From Cytophagia bacterium (GTDB lineage Bacteria > Bacteroidota > Bacteroidia > Cytophagales > Spirosomataceae): 54,492 bases of DNA. The stretch covers positions 1 to 54,492 of the forward strand of contig REAB01000057.1 of assembly GCA_004293645.1 (NCBI GenBank). The letters are read 5' to 3'. Below the pieces are notes generated by a model. That model did no database searches, was not told where the DNA came from, and saw nothing but the letters and a program-made list of their open reading frames with translations. Each line of letters opens with the position of its first letter. The first letter of the stretch is position 1. The position numbers and the translations under genes were made by a program. Positions 51,400 through 54,492 of the stretch are shown here, one piece after another.

Positions 51400-51963
51400 A
51401 TGAAAAAGTCAAACAATGAATTGCCCATCAGATGGTTCAGAACCGACCGACGGATGCTTTGGATGGTATTTTTAATGCTGCTATGGGGCAGCTTTCGGTC
51501 GTTTAGCCAAAAGCAAGTGCTGGTGTTTTTCGATGTCGAATGTCCAATTTGCCAAAAATCAAGCAAGAGGGTTCAAGAAATGTATGAACAATACAGCCAA
51601 GAGGTAGATTTCAAACTTATTTTTCCTGTGAAATCGGTCAAAAAATCGGATATTAGAAAATTTAAGAGAGAATACCTCTTGACCATGCCTACTGTCAGGG
51701 ACCGAAACCACACTTTAGTAGAGCAGTATGATGCAAAAGTTACACCTGAGGTTATTGTTTTGGACAATAATGGCAGCGAATATTACCGTGGGGCGATAGA
51801 CAATCAGTTTTTTGAATTGGGAAAAAACCGTCCCAAAATGACCGAATTCTATTTGAAAGATGCCCTGGATGGTTTGTTGAATAACCAACCAAAACCACAA
51901 AGCTACAAAGCCGTGGGGTGTATTATCAATCGCAAAAAAACGAAAGCTGTAAACGCTAAGTAG
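51400..51963 (+). CDS. Membrane-anchored thioredoxin-fold protein with CPIC motif
   Basis: 187 residues. A signal-anchor or signal peptide at about 19-37 (MLWMVFLMLLWGSFRSFSQ) places the rest outside the cytoplasm. The redox motif C48-P-I-C51 lies in VFFDVECPICQKSS and the expected cis-Pro in KVTPEVIVLD. It is likely a thiol-disulfide oxidoreductase or redoxin. The tail SYKAVGCIINRK holds a third Cys. The stop codon TAG at 51961-51963 belongs to MITE copy D, so the original C-terminus may have been different. Confidence 0.82.
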   Translation: MKKSNNELPIRWFRTDRRMLWMVFLMLLWGSFRSFSQKQVLVFFDVECPICQKSSKRVQEMYEQYSQEVDFKLIFPVKSVKKSDIRKFKREYLLTMPTVRDRNHTLVEQYDAKVTPEVIVLDNNGSEYYRGAIDNQFFELGKNRPKMTEFYLKDALDGLLNNQPKPQSYKAVGCIINRKKTKAVNAK

Positions 51964-52087
51964 TTGCGCCTATTTAATTGGTGGCACGACTGACTTAAGA
52001 CGCTTTTATTCAGCGCATTAAATCAGTCGTGCTACCAATAATCATATCATGGCAGCGGCCAACCGCCTCATTTTACGCAACTACTTA
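51957..52087 (+). mobile_element. MITE-like element, copy D, between convergent genes
   Basis: 131 bp with perfect 12-bp terminal inverted repeats TAAGTAGTTGCG and CGCAACTACTTA. An internal hairpin is made by GGTGGCACGACTGA (51980-51993) and TCAGTCGTGCTACC (52023-52036), 13 of 14 paired. The left end contains the TAG stop of the gene ending at 51963; the right end contains the TAA stop of the minus-strand gene at 52085. It fills the whole gap between the two genes. The internal hairpin could end transcription from both sides. Confidence 0.88.
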
Positions 52088-52615
52088 CAACAGCTTATTT
52101 TTTACAAATTCCCAGGCCACAATGCCCGCGCTTACGGCCACGTTGAGCGAGTGCTTCGTGCCAAATTGGGGAATTTCCAAACAAACATCGCAGGCCGTAA
52201 TCACGGCTTCGCTCACGCCAAAGACTTCGTTTCCCAGCACAAAAGCGTATTTTTTGTTTTCTTGGGGGCAAAAATTGTGCAACATCGTGCTGCCTGTTAC
52301 TTGCTCAATAGCCGCAATTTGGTAGCCTTCCGTTTTTAATTGTTGCACCAGATCCGCTGCGTTGGGGGCGTGTTGCCAAGCTACTGAGTCTTCGGCTCCC
52401 AGGGCGGTTTTGGTGATGTCGCGGTGGGGGGGCGTGCCAGTAATGCCGCACAAATAGACCTTTTCGGCTTTAAAGGCATCGGCAGTGCGGAAAATTGAGC
52501 CTACGTTGTTCAAACTTCTGATGTCGTCGAGTACGAACACAAAAGGATTTTTGTGGGTAAGTTGGAAGTCTTGAACCGACAAGCGATTCAGTTCGTCCAT
52601 GGAAAGTTTTTTCAT
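52085..52615 (-). CDS. TrmH/SpoU-family RNA 2'-O-methyltransferase
   Basis: 176 residues, the short (catalytic-domain-only) form. SPOUT motif 1 FVLDDIRSLNNVGSIFRTAD (Asn and Arg for SAM/RNA handling), motif 2 ALVLGNEVFGVS-like YAFVLGNEVFGVS, motif 3 IPQFGTKHSLNVAVSAGI with the knot-forming Ser-Leu-Asn. It methylates a ribose in tRNA or rRNA; the target position is not predictable. The stop codon lies in MITE copy D. The DinB gene is encoded 17 bp upstream on the same strand. Confidence 0.92.
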   Translation of the reverse strand: MKKLSMDELNRLSVQDFQLTHKNPFVFVLDDIRSLNNVGSIFRTADAFKAEKVYLCGITGTPPHRDITKTALGAEDSVAWQHAPNAADLVQQLKTEGYQIAAIEQVTGSTMLHNFCPQENKKYAFVLGNEVFGVSEAVITACDVCLEIPQFGTKHSLNVAVSAGIVAWEFVKNKLL

Positions 52616-52632
52616 GTTTTTTTAAAATATAA

Positions 52633-53172
52633 CTACCAACCTACGTAGCCTTCTGGCTGAATGCCTTTGAGTCGTAAATAACAAATGGCTTGGCCACGGT
52701 GGTGAATGAGGTGGTTTTCCATGGCGTAGAAAAAACGCCAATTGGGCATTTTATCGCCCGCAAAACCACGTATTTCGTTGAGTTTGGCGGGTTTAAGTTT
52801 GGCCACTATTTCAGTTACCCAATCGTAAAAACGCGTTATTTCGGCGGCTACTTGGGCTTTGGTGAGTTTGTTAAAATTGAGGCTGCTGTCAAACGGATTG
52901 GGCGTGCTAAAACGGTCGGAAAATTGGGCGGCGGTGAAGGTAATACAATGCACAAACTGCGACCGAAACGTCATGGCTTCGGGGGTATAATGAAAATCGA
53001 GGTCGGCTTCGGGCATTTGATTGAACACCAGCAAGGTGTAGTCGCGGGAGCGTTTCCAGGCGGGGGCAAATTCTTCTTTGAAATTTTTGTAGGGTGCGTT
53101 TGGGGTTTGGGCAAGCAGCGGCGAGGCGGCGGCTGCTCCTATTAAAGTTTGAAGTGCAGTTTTTCGATTCAT
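52633..53172 (-). CDS. DinB-like protein with an N-terminal export signal
   Basis: 179 residues from the ATG at 53172. The N-terminus MNRKTALQTLIGAAAASPLL looks like a signal peptide (N-R-K then small hydrophobics, A-Q cleavage), possibly Tat-like without twin Arg. The DinB four-helix bundle carries likely metal ligands: His in FVHCITFTAAQF and the pair in NHLIHHRGQAICYLRLKG. DinB proteins bind a divalent metal and mostly have no assigned reaction; several are thiol S-transferases. It may be cotranscribed with the methyltransferase gene. Confidence 0.85.
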   Translation of the reverse strand: MNRKTALQTLIGAAAASPLLAQTPNAPYKNFKEEFAPAWKRSRDYTLLVFNQMPEADLDFHYTPEAMTFRSQFVHCITFTAAQFSDRFSTPNPFDSSLNFNKLTKAQVAAEITRFYDWVTEIVAKLKPAKLNEIRGFAGDKMPNWRFFYAMENHLIHHRGQAICYLRLKGIQPEGYVGW

Positions 53173-53311
53173 TGGTAGTGTTAATTTAAGCAAATATACT
53201 TGCGTTGGTAAGATATGAACAATGCCAGCTCAATAACGGAAAATTGTTTCATTTTTTTTATTTTCTTAGAACATAAAAGTAAGGTGAGATTGATATTCGT
53301 TTTCAATATTT

Positions 53312-54403
53312 TCATCGTTGTTCCGAAAATTTAGGGTCTAAAAGCAGGTTACGGTCGGTGAGGGTATTTAAGAAGACAATGATTTTACGCTTTTCGTCGT
53401 CGGTGAGTTTTAAGCCCGCTTTGCCGTTGATTTTGAGGGCATTGTCCACGTAGCCATTGTCAATCATGTTTTCTGAATAGTGATTCAGTACTTCTTCCAA
53501 TGTCCAAAAACGACCATCGTGCATGTAGGGGCGCGTTACGGCTATATTGCGGAGGCTCGGCACTTTAAATTTGTATAAGTCGCTGTCTATCTGCGTAATG
53601 CGGTAGCGGCCTTTGTCGTCAAATCGTTTTATTTCGAGTTTGCCGTTTACTACCACCTGCCGCGTTACGTCGAGTTTGAGGCCGTTGTTGCGGTAAGTTT
53701 GGTCGGTAAACAACTCGCCGCCGTGGCAAGTGCCACATTTTTGTTGGAAAATATTCAAACCAGCGGTTTCGTCGGCGGTAAGTGTGCCGCCTGCTTCGTT
53801 GCGAATGTACTTGTCGTACTTGGCATTGCTCGACGTAAGTGCCAGCATAAATTGCGACAATGCCTTCAAAAACTTTGCCGAAGTGATTTCTTTGCTGCCG
53901 TAGGCTTTCTCAAAAAGTGCGGGGTATTTTTCCGTTTTTTTAAGTTTTTCTAACACGTTTCCCAACTTCTCGTCCATTTCGATGGGGCTTTCGATGGCCG
54001 CTACTGGCACTAAATCAAGGTCATGCACGCCACCGTCCCAAAAAAACTCCTTTTTCCAGGCCATATTTTGAATAGCTGGGGCGTTGCGTTCGCCCAGTTG
54101 GTTGTCAATACCGTGGCTTACGTCGTGCTGATGGTGCGTAAAAGCGTATTCTTGGCGGTGGCACTCGCCGCACGCAATGGTGCCATCGCGCGACAGAATT
54201 CCGTCGTAAAACAGCGTACGTCCCAGTTCAAAACCTGCCTGCGTTATTTTATTTTTATCGAGCGCGTATTCGGGTTTGGGGAAATGGGCAGGTACGCTAA
54301 ATGGTTGTTTATCAGTTGGTTTTGGCGCAATCACTTGGTCGTCTTCTATTTTTTTGCCGCAACCTACGCTCAAAACGAGTAAGGTGAAAAATACTTTTTT
54401 CAT
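53312..54403 (-). CDS. Di-haem cytochrome c peroxidase family lipoprotein
   Basis: 363 residues. Lipoprotein signal MKKVFFTLLVLSVGCGKK (Cys15). Two haem-binding CxxCH motifs: CGECH (near 78) and CGTCH (near 223), in an arrangement typical of CcpA/MauG-like enzymes. The motifs ELGRTLFYDGILSRDGTIAC and YMHDGRFWTLEEVLNHYSEN are family hallmarks. It reduces H2O2 with electrons from small cytochromes in the periplasm, or does MauG-type oxidation. It appears monocistronic, followed by a 139-bp gap to the DinB gene. Confidence 0.92.
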   Translation of the reverse strand: MKKVFFTLLVLSVGCGKKIEDDQVIAPKPTDKQPFSVPAHFPKPEYALDKNKITQAGFELGRTLFYDGILSRDGTIACGECHRQEYAFTHHQHDVSHGIDNQLGERNAPAIQNMAWKKEFFWDGGVHDLDLVPVAAIESPIEMDEKLGNVLEKLKKTEKYPALFEKAYGSKEITSAKFLKALSQFMLALTSSNAKYDKYIRNEAGGTLTADETAGLNIFQQKCGTCHGGELFTDQTYRNNGLKLDVTRQVVVNGKLEIKRFDDKGRYRITQIDSDLYKFKVPSLRNIAVTRPYMHDGRFWTLEEVLNHYSENMIDNGYVDNALKINGKAGLKLTDDEKRKIIVFLNTLTDRNLLLDPKFSEQR

Positions 54404-54411
54404 GGTTGAAA

Positions 54412-54492
54412 GTGTTTTCGGCTGGAAGCCTAATAATAGGAAGCACGCGCCTGGAGGCTCGCGCTATCATGTGTGTTTTCGGCTGGAAGCCT
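54412..54492 (+). repeat. Start of a tandem repeat with 61-bp period, cut by window end
   Basis: The 20-mer GTGTTTTCGGCTGGAAGCCT is at 54412-54431 and again at 54473-54492. Between the copies lies CGCGCCTGGAGGCTCGCGC with internal inverted GCG/CGC symmetry. It lies directly upstream of the peroxidase gene start (54403), so it overlaps that gene's promoter region. The second copy stops at the window edge, so the array length is unknown. Confidence 0.8.

Overview
The window looks like a chromosomal segment of a Bacteroidota member of the order Cytophagales, most like Spirosomaceae (Runella/Spirosoma-type). The evidence is a SusC/SusD-type outer-membrane pair, a GldB lipoprotein, LytS/LytTR signalling, Crp-type regulators of the Bacteroidota kind, weak Shine-Dalgarno signals and TAnnTTTG-like -7 elements. 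No rRNA, tRNA, CRISPR array, integrase or transposase gene was seen. The genus is inference from general protein character, not from a search.

Layout. 1-4.3 kb: the end of an unknown gene with a strong terminator, a LytS-type kinase plus LytTR regulator, and a convergent parE. 4.35-24.3 kb: a long one-directional exopolysaccharide/O-antigen locus. It holds a Wza-like outer-membrane exporter with many SLBB modules, a Wzz-like co-polymerase, a Wzm/Wzt ABC exporter with a glycan-binding tail, a DegT aminotransferase, a GT-C membrane protein, WbqC, a NeuD/PglD-like acyltransferase, a fatty-acid-hydroxylase-family membrane enzyme and eight known or likely glycosyltransferases. No initiating sugar-phosphate transferase and no dedicated nucleotide-sugar genes are present, so these must be encoded elsewhere. 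24.6-34.5 kb: tex, a barrel-like protein, a glycine-zipper lipoprotein, a Crp-type regulator, a Nudix-fold regulator with a degenerate catalytic box, a lipoprotein, an LRR protein, a DUF2490 protein and an orphan ABC ATPase. 35.0-36.5 kb: an XRE regulator overlapping a TauE/SafE permease. 36.7-39.7 kb: a tight three-gene operon pairing an exported Ppx/GppA-like (actin-fold) protein with two coiled-coil proteins, one membrane-anchored. This is the best candidate for an undescribed system. 39.7-44.3 kb: a four-helix-bundle gene framed by CCAATGACTATTGA repeats, a membrane protein, gldB, an MsbA-like exporter and a small holin-IV-like membrane protein. 44.8-50.4 kb: a SusC/SusD/lipoprotein operon. 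50.5-54.4 kb: a coiled-coil PD-(D/E)XK protein with five exact-period 21-bp repeats, a CPIC thioredoxin-fold protein, a TrmH/SpoU methyltransferase, a DinB-like protein and a di-haem peroxidase. The window ends in a repeat with a 61-bp period.

A second layer is repetitive DNA. Four copies (24.4, 34.7, 40.9 and 52.0 kb) of a 130-190 bp MITE-like element with AAGTAGTTG/CAACTACTT ends sit between genes. One copy supplies the stop codons of both convergent neighbours. Separate 14-bp-period CCAATGACTATTGA repeats, a GC-rich palindrome inside tex and several strong terminators complete the picture.
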